Made by a program: the position numbers and the translations under genes. From Acidobacteriota bacterium (GTDB lineage: Bacteria > Acidobacteriota > Terriglobia > Bryobacterales > Bryobacteraceae), in the NCBI GenBank assembly GCA_005808475.1, contig SYLY01000333.1, positions 1 to 64,000 of the forward strand: a stretch of DNA of 64,000 bases, in the 5' to 3' direction. The notes under the pieces are model-generated. The model searched no databases, was not told where the DNA came from, and saw only the letters and a program-made list of their open reading frames with translations. Below, piece after piece: positions 27,301 to 34,809 of the stretch; the stretch's first letter is position 1; each line of letters opens with the position of its first letter.

Positions 27301-28065
27301 CGCAACCGCCTGCTCAACTACAAGCGCGACCCCGGCATCCCCACGCACCGCGTGAACTGGAACTTCCTCGTCGACATTCCGGTCGGCAAGGGCAAGCGCT
27401 TCCTCGGCAGCGCCGGCCGTCCGGTGGACGCCGTGCTCGGCGGCTGGCAGATCGCCGGCAACGGCTCTCTCCGCAGCAACTACTTCCAGTTGGGCACAGG
27501 AAATTGGGGAGCGATCAACAAGGTGGAAGTCTACGGGAAGAAGTATCCGATCCAGGACTGCCGGAGCGGCGTCTGCTACGACGGCTGGCTCTATTGGAAC
27601 GGCTACATCCCCGCCAACCGCATCAACAGCGTCGACCCGCGCACCGGCCGTCCCAACGGCGTGATGGGTGTCCCCGACAGCTACCGTCCCTATCAGACGC
27701 CAATCATCCAGATCCCGAAGGACGGCGGCAGCACGGCGGATCCAAATCAGCCGTTCTATGAAACCAACACCGTGTTCGTGCCCTTGACGAACGGAACCAA
27801 TCAGCGGACCACACTCAACACCGGACTCCACCCGCTGCAGAACCAGTTCGTCCTCGGGCTCATGCAGTGGAACATGCAGGCGTCGATCTTCAAATCCGTG
27901 CCCATCACCGAAAAGATCACCGCACGGTTCAACATCGACTTCCTGGACAACGTGTTCAACATGCCAGCCACCACGCAACCCGGTGGTGGAGACGGCGTCA
28001 TCACCAATCGCTTCTCGGCCAATTCACCCCGAGTCATGCAATTGACGATGCGCCTCTCCTGGTAG
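24376..28065 (+). CDS. TonB-dependent receptor-like protein with N-terminal carboxypeptidase-regulatory domain
   Basis: About 1229 aa, outer membrane. It has a signal peptide (LRLATIFISAALCLA), a regulatory (transthyretin-like) domain at GNIQGTVRDATGAVVPKA, a plug-like region (RIEQLPLNGRFI), and a very long beta-barrel rich in aromatic turns ending in LTMRLSW, a typical barrel C-terminus. This is the Oar/SusC-like class abundant in Solibacter-type bacteria, thought to import or bind polymers or peptides. No SusD partner is seen. A TPR gene starts eight bases after the stop. ATG 24367 would add three residues. Confidence 0.88.
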   Translation: MFLSGLRLATIFISAALCLAQTGTGNIQGTVRDATGAVVPKATVAVVHSATSRQYNSESNEAGFFLFPAMNIGAYQFTAEFAGMETWKGTLNLRAGQSAVIEVVMKPGSTSTSITVAGDVTPLITTNSATISTVLERERIEQLPLNGRFITTLLYMTTPGVEAGSVPRVYGLRYATELLQDGAVLENREWQSIPARPPGLDTIGEFRSETNNSSAKLNRPGTFMITTRSGTNEIHGAVFETARNSGFGVARARQDFYTKPPHLVRNEFGASFGGPVWLPKLYNGRNRTFFFFAYEGYQLRSASTRSIAVPTPAMREGDFSGLIDGVGRRITIYDPLTTDAQSWTRQPFTGNRIPSNRQSPLAKYLYGVTPLPTRGDNPLVTSNWFGLGFANTRQHTETLRVDHRLNDKNSLFFRYSHSPGTGERTSDPYGQSPTTLDKRANAFIDSQVNDSGIANWTHTFSPAFFGETLVSVARDYRGQLPYTGTEEIASGLGLPNPFKGVGFPRIPFSMSSSTGPGMAYDSSINPTINYGLIFNVDQNFTKIRGRHEFQFGGRMRFERLDTLNDQQISQGQLDYNNVSQTGLYDPTSGSAFSATPFTGHTSANFFLGLGTYQARFNRSWYRPRVHERALYFQDNFKVNARLTVNLGLRWEYNSPVNERDRSIMGFDEKSKRIILPRTIEELTAQKNVLPAIVNAYTGLGMKFTTPKEVGLPDSLTYSNLWDFGPRAGFAYRMGDSGRKATVIRGGYSIFAYPESLRLFSGQVANSMPALGTVTWNPNAAELSPDGRPNYLLRSVPTVVAGVNSANVLSPTAVTGITRGGGSLFYLDPKQPTARAHEWNLLIEREIFANTVVKGGYVGTHGTRMSQWATYNDNPPDYVWFTNTKQPLPTGPFASVARRPFDQELYGTMQRYQKTGWSNFNGLQLEFEHRYSKGYAFQVFYVMSNAIRAAGDGWRDDSLRSPNIFLPGIVPTDDAARNRLLNYKRDPGIPTHRVNWNFLVDIPVGKGKRFLGSAGRPVDAVLGGWQIAGNGSLRSNYFQLGTGNWGAINKVEVYGKKYPIQDCRSGVCYDGWLYWNGYIPANRINSVDPRTGRPNGVMGVPDSYRPYQTPIIQIPKDGGSTADPNQPFYETNTVFVPLTNGTNQRTTLNTGLHPLQNQFVLGLMQWNMQASIFKSVPITEKITARFNIDFLDNVFNMPATTQPGGGDGVITNRFSANSPRVMQLTMRLSW

Positions 28066-28072
28066 GAGAGTC

Positions 28073-29350
28073 TTGGTAGCGGAACTGCTACTGGCGGCCG
28101 CGATGTTCCAGCGGCCCGCCGTTCCCCGAGCCCAAACGCTGGTGGACGCGGGCATCGAGCTGTCGCATCGCGGCCGCTTCGTCGAAGCGGGGGCGAAATT
28201 CGTGGAGGCGCTCGCGCTCGATCCCGCCCACTCGGAGGCGCACTACCTGCTCGGCCTGGTGCGCCAGCAGGACGGGCGTCCGGACGCGGCCCTGCGGTCC
28301 TTCCGCGCCGCGCTACGGTCGGACCTGGGAAACTCCGCCGCTCGCGCGCGCGTGTGCGAGATCGAGACCGCGGCGGCCATCGCGCGTGAGTCGGGCTATC
28401 CGGCGGCGGCGAACGAGTGCCGCGCGGCGATCCAGGCGGATCCACGAGACGCGGAACCGCGGTATCACCTGGGACGGAATCTGGCGAAGCTCGGCGACGC
28501 GGCGGGCGCTGCGCGCGAGTTCGCGGCGGCGCTGAAGTTGGATCCGAAGCTGCCGGGACTGCGCTTCGAAGCGGGACTCGCCCACGCCGATCTGAAGGAC
28601 TGGCCCCGCGCGATCGCCCTGTTCCGCGAAGTGGCGGCGGCGGAACCGTCCAACGGCAACGCCCGATTCCAACTGGGCTCGCTGCTGGTGAAGCAAGGCG
28701 ACTGCGCGGGCGCCGTGCCGGAACTGGAAGCGGCGGCAGAGAGTTCGCAGAAGTACTACTTGCTGGCCGGCTGCTACAAGAAAGCCGGTCGAGACGCCGA
28801 TGCCGCGGCCGCGTTCGCCAAAGTGAAGGACCTGCGCGAGGGCGCGGACACCCGCATGCAGGCCAAGTATCGGGCGGCGGTGGCGCGCAAACACGCCGAT
28901 GCCGGCAGACTGGCGGACGCGGAACGCGAGTTCCGCGTGGCTCTGGAGCTGGGGCCGGACTCGGCGATCGCGGTGGATCTCGCCGTGGTGCTGCTGCGCA
29001 AGGGCGACGCGGCGGGCGCGCTGGCGTTGTTGGCGAACGACGCGAGTCCGCTGGCCCGGTATCAGACGGCGTTGGCGTTATCGAAGCTCGGCAGACAGGC
29101 GGAAGCGGTAGCTGTGTTGGAGGCTCTGACACGGGAGAAGCCCGACTTCGCGGAGGCCTGGTATCAACTCGGCGTGACGCGTCTGTCGGCGGGCGCGGTG
29201 GGAGAGGCGGAGTCCGCGCTGTCGAAGGCGTGCGCCCTGCGACCGGACGAGCCGGCGATGCGGTCGGCGTGGGCGGACGCGCTGGCCCGGTCGGGTCGCG
29301 TGGCGGAGGCGGCGGAGCAGCGGCGGATCGCGGCTCGCGCACCGAGGTGA
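28073..29350 (+). CDS. Secreted TPR-repeat protein
   Basis: A 425 aa protein starting at TTG 28073, just behind AGGAGAG, with a short hydrophobic N-terminus (AELLLAAAMF). It is made of about eleven tetratricopeptide repeats (ELSHRGRFVEAGAKFVEALALDP; HYLLGLVRQQDGRPDAALRSF; YHLGRNLAKLGDAAGAAREF; and so on). The likely role is a periplasmic adaptor. The 8-base gap to the TonB receptor suggests one operon, and TPR partners of such receptors recur in this window. Confidence 0.82.
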   Translation: MVAELLLAAAMFQRPAVPRAQTLVDAGIELSHRGRFVEAGAKFVEALALDPAHSEAHYLLGLVRQQDGRPDAALRSFRAALRSDLGNSAARARVCEIETAAAIARESGYPAAANECRAAIQADPRDAEPRYHLGRNLAKLGDAAGAAREFAAALKLDPKLPGLRFEAGLAHADLKDWPRAIALFREVAAAEPSNGNARFQLGSLLVKQGDCAGAVPELEAAAESSQKYYLLAGCYKKAGRDADAAAAFAKVKDLREGADTRMQAKYRAAVARKHADAGRLADAEREFRVALELGPDSAIAVDLAVVLLRKGDAAGALALLANDASPLARYQTALALSKLGRQAEAVAVLEALTREKPDFAEAWYQLGVTRLSAGAVGEAESALSKACALRPDEPAMRSAWADALARSGRVAEAAEQRRIAARAPR

Positions 29351-29413
29351 GGAGTGCGTGCGCACCTCCTTCCACGGCCGGATGCTATGATCGCTTCAGA
29401 AGGCCACGTACGA

Positions 29414-30034
29414 ATGCAGGTGACACTCGACGCGTTTGAGACAGCCGCCCAGGACTGGTCCCTTCACCTCACGCCGCTTCGCAAAATGAATCGCGACGAA
29501 TACCGCGCGTTCGTCGCCGCCAACCCCGATCTCCGAATCGAACGGAACGCGGAAGGAGATGTGATCGTCATGCCTCCAGCCCATACCCGGACCAGCATCC
29601 GCAACGGCGAGTTGTATGCGCAGTTGCACGCATGGGCGCGCGCGGACCGCCGGGGTTACGCGGTCGACTCGTCCGGTGGCTTCGACTTGCCGAACGGAAG
29701 CAATCGCTCGCCGGATGCCTCCTGGATCCTGAAATCGCGCGTCGATGCGCTGACTGAGGACGAACGGAGCGAGTACTTCCCGCTGTGTCCGGACTTCGTT
29801 GTGGAGCTCCGTTCGAAGAGCGACCGCTTGCCTGCGGTGCATGCCAAGATGCGGGAGTACATCGACAACGGAGCCAAGCTCGGATGGCTCGTCGATCCGA
29901 TCGAACGGCGCGTACACGTCTACCGGCCGGAAGCGCCCGTGGAGACGTTCGAGCACCCCGCGGCGATCGGCGGCGATCCAGAGTTGCCGGGGTTTGTCCT
30001 CGATCTCGCCCCCGTGTGGGACCCCGAGGCATAG
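29414..30034 (+). CDS. Uma2-family (DUF820) endonuclease-like protein
   Basis: About 206 aa. It matches the Uma2/DUF820 PD-(D/E)XK fold family common in Acidobacteria and Cyanobacteria: LTPLRKMNRDEYRAFVAANP, GDVIVMPP, PDASWI, CPDFVVELRSKSDRL, KMREYIDNGAKLGWLVDP, PGFVLDL. The catalytic Asp and Glu positions (PDAS, VELRSKSD) are kept. Biological role is unknown; transposon-like copies are frequent. ATG 29414 follows AGAAGG; GTG 29354 and ATG 29387 are longer alternatives. Confidence 0.9.
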   Translation: MQVTLDAFETAAQDWSLHLTPLRKMNRDEYRAFVAANPDLRIERNAEGDVIVMPPAHTRTSIRNGELYAQLHAWARADRRGYAVDSSGGFDLPNGSNRSPDASWILKSRVDALTEDERSEYFPLCPDFVVELRSKSDRLPAVHAKMREYIDNGAKLGWLVDPIERRVHVYRPEAPVETFEHPAAIGGDPELPGFVLDLAPVWDPEA

Positions 30035-30078
30035 AGCGCCTACTTCGACGGACAGGCCCGCTCAGCGAGTGCGCCCGG

Positions 30079-30849
30079 TCAGGTCTGCTCCTTGAAATCT
30101 CTGTATGCCGCCCAACCGACGGCGGCGAACGGAATTGCCTGGAATAGCAGGAACAGCAGCACCGACTGAAACCGCAGCTTGTAGATCGCGGTGGGCATCT
30201 CGCGGAACAGGGCGCTCCGGATCAACGGCACGGCTGCTTCCAATGCCCTGTCTGTGTGGTACTGGCTGCCGGGATCCCGGCCCAGTCTCCTCGCGCGGTC
30301 CACCATGATCGAGTCCACCATGGCGTCCGGCCGCCGCAGCACCTGGCTGGGCCCAAGGAACCGCCCCAGGAAAAAGTCGATTTGGCGGAAATCGGCGAGG
30401 GTGCTTTCCAGGTATGCTTGGTAAACGACTCGCCGCGTCCCATCCGAGACGATCCTCCACTCATGGCTGGAAACGCAATAGGGATCCGAAAAGTCCTTCA
30501 AACCTCGTTGGGACAGCGCTCGCAAGGCGCGGTCCACCGCGGACTGGCACCTTGGCTGGGAGATTCTGCTCCAATCGTCGATCCGCCCGCGGACCAAAAA
30601 CGGCACACCGGTGAAGACGGTCGTGAATACCACGGTAAAGACCGCGGCAATCCCGCACAACGCATAAAGACCCGGTCCCATCTGGAAGCGGTTGTTCCAG
30701 AGCCGGTAATAGTTCGTGCAGATCCACCAACACGTACCCGCCAGCACCAGACCCAACAAGATGCCCAGCACCAATGTCCTCGGCGAGTACCGGGCGAGTT
30801 GCACGGGGCTCCAGCAAAGGAAACCAAAGAGTTGGCTCAGGTAGTTCAC
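30079..30849 (-). CDS. Unknown inner-membrane protein, lower GC than neighbours
   Basis: A 256 aa protein, not recognised. Three membrane segments are predicted by eye: around residues 25-47 (RTLVLGILLGLVLAGTCWWI), 62-84 (LYALCGIAAVFTVVFTTVF) and 228-247 (FQSVLLFLLFQAIPFAAVGW). The charged middle is about 140 residues long. The GTG start at 30849 follows GGAGAT at normal spacing. Base composition is visibly less GC-rich than the surrounding genes, so it may be a recent arrival. Confidence 0.65.
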   Translation of the reverse strand: MNYLSQLFGFLCWSPVQLARYSPRTLVLGILLGLVLAGTCWWICTNYYRLWNNRFQMGPGLYALCGIAAVFTVVFTTVFTGVPFLVRGRIDDWSRISQPRCQSAVDRALRALSQRGLKDFSDPYCVSSHEWRIVSDGTRRVVYQAYLESTLADFRQIDFFLGRFLGPSQVLRRPDAMVDSIMVDRARRLGRDPGSQYHTDRALEAAVPLIRSALFREMPTAIYKLRFQSVLLFLLFQAIPFAAVGWAAYRDFKEQT

Positions 30850-30875
30850 TGTATCTCCGTGCGGTCCAGCCAGGC

Positions 30876-30894
30876 CAGACCCGGAGTCTGGCTT
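30876..30894. repeat. Short palindrome GCCAGAC/GTCTGGC
   Basis: Seven-base arms around a short spacer (approximate ends). Nearly the same palindrome occurs near 43173-43190 inside the disrupted signal peptide of the outer-membrane barrel gene, suggesting a dispersed short repeat. Confidence 0.4.
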
Positions 30895-30939
30895 CCGTCG
30901 AAATATAGTACCCTCGGCCCCTCGACGCTGTCCAGTCCT

Positions 30940-30974
30940 AAAACGAAATCGAGGCCGCTCCGGCGGGAGCGGCC
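30940..30974 (-). terminator. Rho-independent terminator for the TonB receptor at 31004
   Basis: A 9-bp stem (30953-30961 with 30966-30974, GGCCGCTCC/GGAGCGGCC) with a GGCG loop. On the minus strand it is followed by a T-rich stretch (cgatttcgtttt). Confidence 0.65.
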
Positions 30975-31003
30975 TGTCTATCGAAACTCGCGGGCCGCCG
31001 AAA

Positions 31004-34000
31004 CTAGAAGTCGATGCGCAGGTTCAACTGGATCACGCGGCTCAGCCCGCGTTGGCTCGTCAGCCGGCCGAAGTTACGATTCGTCGGGTCGGTGTTCGGA
31101 CCCGAAAAGTTGGTGTGATTGGTCGCGTTCAACAGGTCCACGTCGAAGCTGGTCTGCGCCGTCTCGGTCAGCTTGAACACGCGCTTGACCTTGATGTCCC
31201 AGTTCCGGATGCCGTCCTCGCGCAGGGACGTCAGGCGGGTCGGGAACACGCGCTCGTGATAGGCGCCCGGCTGGAGCGCGGACCGTCCCTCGAACCCATT
31301 GAAGTTCTGCGGAATGGGGGCGCTGCCAGTGGTGTAGGCGATGGCCGGATCGAACGCGACGTGAATGTCGCGCGCGTGCACGGCGTCCTGATTGAACAAA
31401 GCCGCCAGATTGTTGATATCGCCGTTGAAGAAGCGGTTGCCCCATCCGGTGGGTCCGCCGTTCTGGAACTGATAGACCCAGCTCAATTGCCAGCCGCCCA
31501 CCACGTGGCGCGCCGGACTGTCCTTCAGGAACCGTTGGCCCTTGCCGAACGGCAACTGGTAGATCGACGTCCAAACGAAGCGGTGCGGGCGGAGCGCGTC
31601 TTGCGGACGAGTGGACGGGCGCGCATCGAATTCGTTCGCGTAGAAATCGGACTCTTCGCCGTACGCGTAGGTGTACATCACGCTCGACTGCAAGCCCTTG
31701 GCGAACCGCTTCTCCAACAGGAACTGCATGTCGTGATAGCGGTTGCGGCCGAGCGCGTCGCTGAAGTTCGTGCCGGGGCGCAGGCCGCTCAGCCCGTTCA
31801 TGTTCGGATAGGCGCGCAGCAACTGTTGCTTGCGGATATTGGCGCCGGTGAAGAAGCCCTGCGTCCGCAGGTAGTTGTAGATCGCCGGATTTGAAGTCTG
31901 CAGCGAGGCGAGATTCGAGATGTTGAAGGGATTCGGCAGGTTGGTGTTCAGATCGTCGTCCAGCGCTTGCCGCCGCACGTTGCCGGTGGCCCAATGCTGC
32001 TGGGGGAGGAAGGCGATGTTCTGCGTCACCGGGATCCTCGACAGCGCCCCGTTATAGGAGATATCCACCATCAGATCCTGCCGCAGTTCGCGCTGCATGC
32101 CGATGCGCCACCGCTGCTGCTTGGCCGGATAGTAGCTCCGCGGAACGAAGCTGAACCCGCGGCCCTGCAGGATGTACGAACCGAGAGAACTCCCGTATGG
32201 CGAATCGAAGCGGCCCGCGCCCTGCCGTTCGGGGAACGGATCCACCATCGGATTGCGCGTCGCCGACAGGCCGTTGATCGAGCCGAGCCCGCAGCAGAAC
32301 GTCAGGCCCGTGTCCGTGGTGATGATCGTGCTGGTCGCCTGGCTGTATCCGTCCTGGCGCGGACGGTCGTTGTTCACGTTGAAGATGTCCTGCCACCAGC
32401 CGTAGCCGCCGCGAATCACGGTCTTGTTGTTGATCTGATAGACGGCGCCCAAACGCGGCAGCAACGAGTGGTTGCCGTCCGTGTAGTTCTTGTTCGGCTG
32501 TCCCAGGTACTGGGATCCGCCGAGCACCTTGAACTGGCTGGCGGGAACGGGCTGAATCGCCGCCCGGCCGTACGCCGCTTCCACCGCGTCGGCGAACGCG
32601 GGACGGAAGCCGAAATCGAAACCGCCGGCGATGCCGCGGTTGTAGCGCTCGGAGATGCCGCCGCCACGCTCGTAGCGCAGGCCCAGCGTCAGGCGGAGCT
32701 TGTTGGAGAGCCGCCAGTCGTCGTGCACGTACAGCGAGCGGTACCGCGTCGACCAGTAGGCGGTGTCGTTGGAGTCGATCGAGATGCCGTTCGGCAGCCC
32801 CATCATGAACGCCGCCCAGCCCAGGCCGAGATCGGACGCCGTGTTGGTGTTGTCGGCGGCGCGCATGTACGTCTGGCTGAAGCTGAAATTGCCGGCCGAG
32901 TTGCCCGGACCCGACGAGGTGAACCAGTAGCGGCGCTCCTGCCATCCGTACCGCAGCGAGTGATTGCCGCGGATGTTGGTGTACTGAACCTTCAGATCCG
33001 CCGTGGTGCCGCGAGCCGTGATCGCCGGATAGCTGTCTCCCACCGATTCCACGCCGGCGATGCCCATGCGCGGCAGCGCCTTGTACTGGTCGGCCTTGGC
33101 GTCGAGATAAGCGGGCAGACCCACGTCGGTGGGTTTGAAAGAAGTCTGGATCGGCCGCACCGAACCTTCGTTGAACCGCGTCCACGATGTGCCGATGTTG
33201 AGGATCGAAGAGGACGAAGCGGTCCAGATGTACTCGCCGCCGCCGCCCTTGTTGATCCGCGTCAGGCCGTTGGTGTGGAGGCCGCGCTTGGTCTCGTACG
33301 TCCAGTCGTACTCGTCGGCCAAGCGGTGATTCCAATACCAGCGGCCGAAGACGCGGTGGTTCTGGCCGAGATTGTAGTCGACGCGATTCACCAGCGAATT
33401 GAAGCGCTCGTCTTTCGGCATCGCTTGCCCGTAATAGTTATTGAAGCCTTCCGGACTCACCAGGCCGGGCACATTGTTCGGCTGCGGATACAGCGGCTCG
33501 TAGAACTTGTACACCGGATTCAGCACCGGAACGCCGCGATTGCCGGGGAAAGGCGTGCGCACCACGCGGCTGCCGTCCTGGCGCGCCGAGCGGGGATCGT
33601 ACACCGTGTATCGAACCGCGTCGATCGCCGATAGATCGGAGAAGTCGCCCTGCCGCCACGCCGCTTTCGGCACCGTGCGGTTGATCGCGTTGGTGGTCTC
33701 GGCCTTGGACTGATAGATGCCGTTGTAGCTGAAGAAGAAGAACAGCTTGTCCTTGCCGTTGTACAGCTTCGGAATCCGCACCGGACCGCCGACGGTGCCG
33801 CCGAAGTTGTTCGACCGGCCGGTGGCTTGCTTCTGATCGGAGGGCTTCAACCGCCCCGACCTCACCTGATCCTGATACGCCAACCGCGTGAAGTGCGGCG
33901 TCGCGTTCCAGCGCTGCTGCCAGTGCTGATCGTACAGCGAGCCGTGGAACGAGTTGGTGCCGCCCTTGGTCATCACGTTGATGCTCGCGCCGGACGTGAA

Positions 34001-34678
34001 GCCTTGGCCGGCATCGAAGCTCGCCGTTTCCAGTTTGAATTCGCCCACCGCGTCCGACGGCGGAACGAAGCCGACGCGGCGTCCCGTGCCGGTGACGGGC
34101 GCGCCGTCGATGGTGTACTCGTTAGATCCCACGCCGCCCGCCGTGTTGAACGCCGACGTTCCGCCGTTGTCGAACGCGCGCCGGTATTCGGGCTGCCCCG
34201 TCCACTGCATGCCGGGCGCGAGCGTCGCCAGCGCGAACGGATTCATGTCGGAGAAGGGCAGTTGCATGATCTGGCGCTGGTCGATCACGCGGCCGCCGTT
34301 CGCGGTGGTGGTGTCGAGCAGCGGCGTCTCGGCGGTGACCTGCACCGTCTCCGCCGCCGTGCCCACCTGGAGTTGAACATCCAGATCCACGCGGCCGCCG
34401 ACGTTCAAGACAAGACCCTGCTGCTGATGCTTGCGGAACCCCTGCGAGTCCACGGCGACCGTGTAGGTCCCCGGGTTCAACAGGGTCGCTTCGAAATAGC
34501 CGGTGCCGTTGGTGGCGAGTGTGACCATGCGATTCGACTCGAGGTGAGTCACCACGACGTTCGCGTTCGGAATCACGGCCCCTTGCGGGTCGGTCACCTT
34601 GCCGGTGATGCTGCCGAGGGATTGCTGTGCCTGGAGAGATCCGAGGGTGCAGAGCGACAATAGCGCGAGTTTCTTCAT
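31004..34678 (-). CDS. TonB-dependent receptor-like protein with carboxypeptidase-regulatory domain
   Basis: A 1224 aa outer-membrane protein. It has a signal peptide (KKLALLSLCTLGSLQA), a regulatory domain (GSITGKVTDPQGAVIPNANVVVTH), a plug-like region (QRQIMQLPFSDMNPF, SNEYTIDGAPVTG) and a long barrel ending VIQLNLRIDF. A GGATAGGGG Shine-Dalgarno lies upstream, with a TATCCT hexamer near 34734-34739. It is divergent from the next TonB receptor and has its own terminator. Substrate not readable. Confidence 0.9.
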   Translation of the reverse strand: MKKLALLSLCTLGSLQAQQSLGSITGKVTDPQGAVIPNANVVVTHLESNRMVTLATNGTGYFEATLLNPGTYTVAVDSQGFRKHQQQGLVLNVGGRVDLDVQLQVGTAAETVQVTAETPLLDTTTANGGRVIDQRQIMQLPFSDMNPFALATLAPGMQWTGQPEYRRAFDNGGTSAFNTAGGVGSNEYTIDGAPVTGTGRRVGFVPPSDAVGEFKLETASFDAGQGFTSGASINVMTKGGTNSFHGSLYDQHWQQRWNATPHFTRLAYQDQVRSGRLKPSDQKQATGRSNNFGGTVGGPVRIPKLYNGKDKLFFFFSYNGIYQSKAETTNAINRTVPKAAWRQGDFSDLSAIDAVRYTVYDPRSARQDGSRVVRTPFPGNRGVPVLNPVYKFYEPLYPQPNNVPGLVSPEGFNNYYGQAMPKDERFNSLVNRVDYNLGQNHRVFGRWYWNHRLADEYDWTYETKRGLHTNGLTRINKGGGGEYIWTASSSSILNIGTSWTRFNEGSVRPIQTSFKPTDVGLPAYLDAKADQYKALPRMGIAGVESVGDSYPAITARGTTADLKVQYTNIRGNHSLRYGWQERRYWFTSSGPGNSAGNFSFSQTYMRAADNTNTASDLGLGWAAFMMGLPNGISIDSNDTAYWSTRYRSLYVHDDWRLSNKLRLTLGLRYERGGGISERYNRGIAGGFDFGFRPAFADAVEAAYGRAAIQPVPASQFKVLGGSQYLGQPNKNYTDGNHSLLPRLGAVYQINNKTVIRGGYGWWQDIFNVNNDRPRQDGYSQATSTIITTDTGLTFCCGLGSINGLSATRNPMVDPFPERQGAGRFDSPYGSSLGSYILQGRGFSFVPRSYYPAKQQRWRIGMQRELRQDLMVDISYNGALSRIPVTQNIAFLPQQHWATGNVRRQALDDDLNTNLPNPFNISNLASLQTSNPAIYNYLRTQGFFTGANIRKQQLLRAYPNMNGLSGLRPGTNFSDALGRNRYHDMQFLLEKRFAKGLQSSVMYTYAYGEESDFYANEFDARPSTRPQDALRPHRFVWTSIYQLPFGKGQRFLKDSPARHVVGGWQLSWVYQFQNGGPTGWGNRFFNGDINNLAALFNQDAVHARDIHVAFDPAIAYTTGSAPIPQNFNGFEGRSALQPGAYHERVFPTRLTSLREDGIRNWDIKVKRVFKLTETAQTSFDVDLLNATNHTNFSGPNTDPTNRNFGRLTSQRGLSRVIQLNLRIDF

Positions 34679-34809
34679 TGGAACCCCTATCCTTCCGGGC
34701 CCGCGTTTTCCAGGCCCGCGAAAATTTTGATAAAGGATACCACGGGCCGGGCATGGCGATCTTCCACAACCTATACTGATGGGAGTCCAGTCTCGCCCAA
34801 GGGGGTCTC
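34679..34809. promoter_or_regulatory. Divergent promoter region between two TonB receptor genes
   Basis: This 131-base gap holds a minus-strand -10-like TATCCT (34734-34739) and a plus-strand TATACT (34772-34777), followed by the GGGGG Shine-Dalgarno (34801-34805) before ATG 34810. A short AT-rich patch lies at 34720-34739. Both genes have leaders with ribosome-binding sites, unlike many other genes here. Confidence 0.45.

Noticed and set aside
27801-29375. A 524-codon Pro/Arg-rich minus-strand frame over the TPR gene
   Set aside because: Low-complexity antisense of TPR repeats; no start context or domain.
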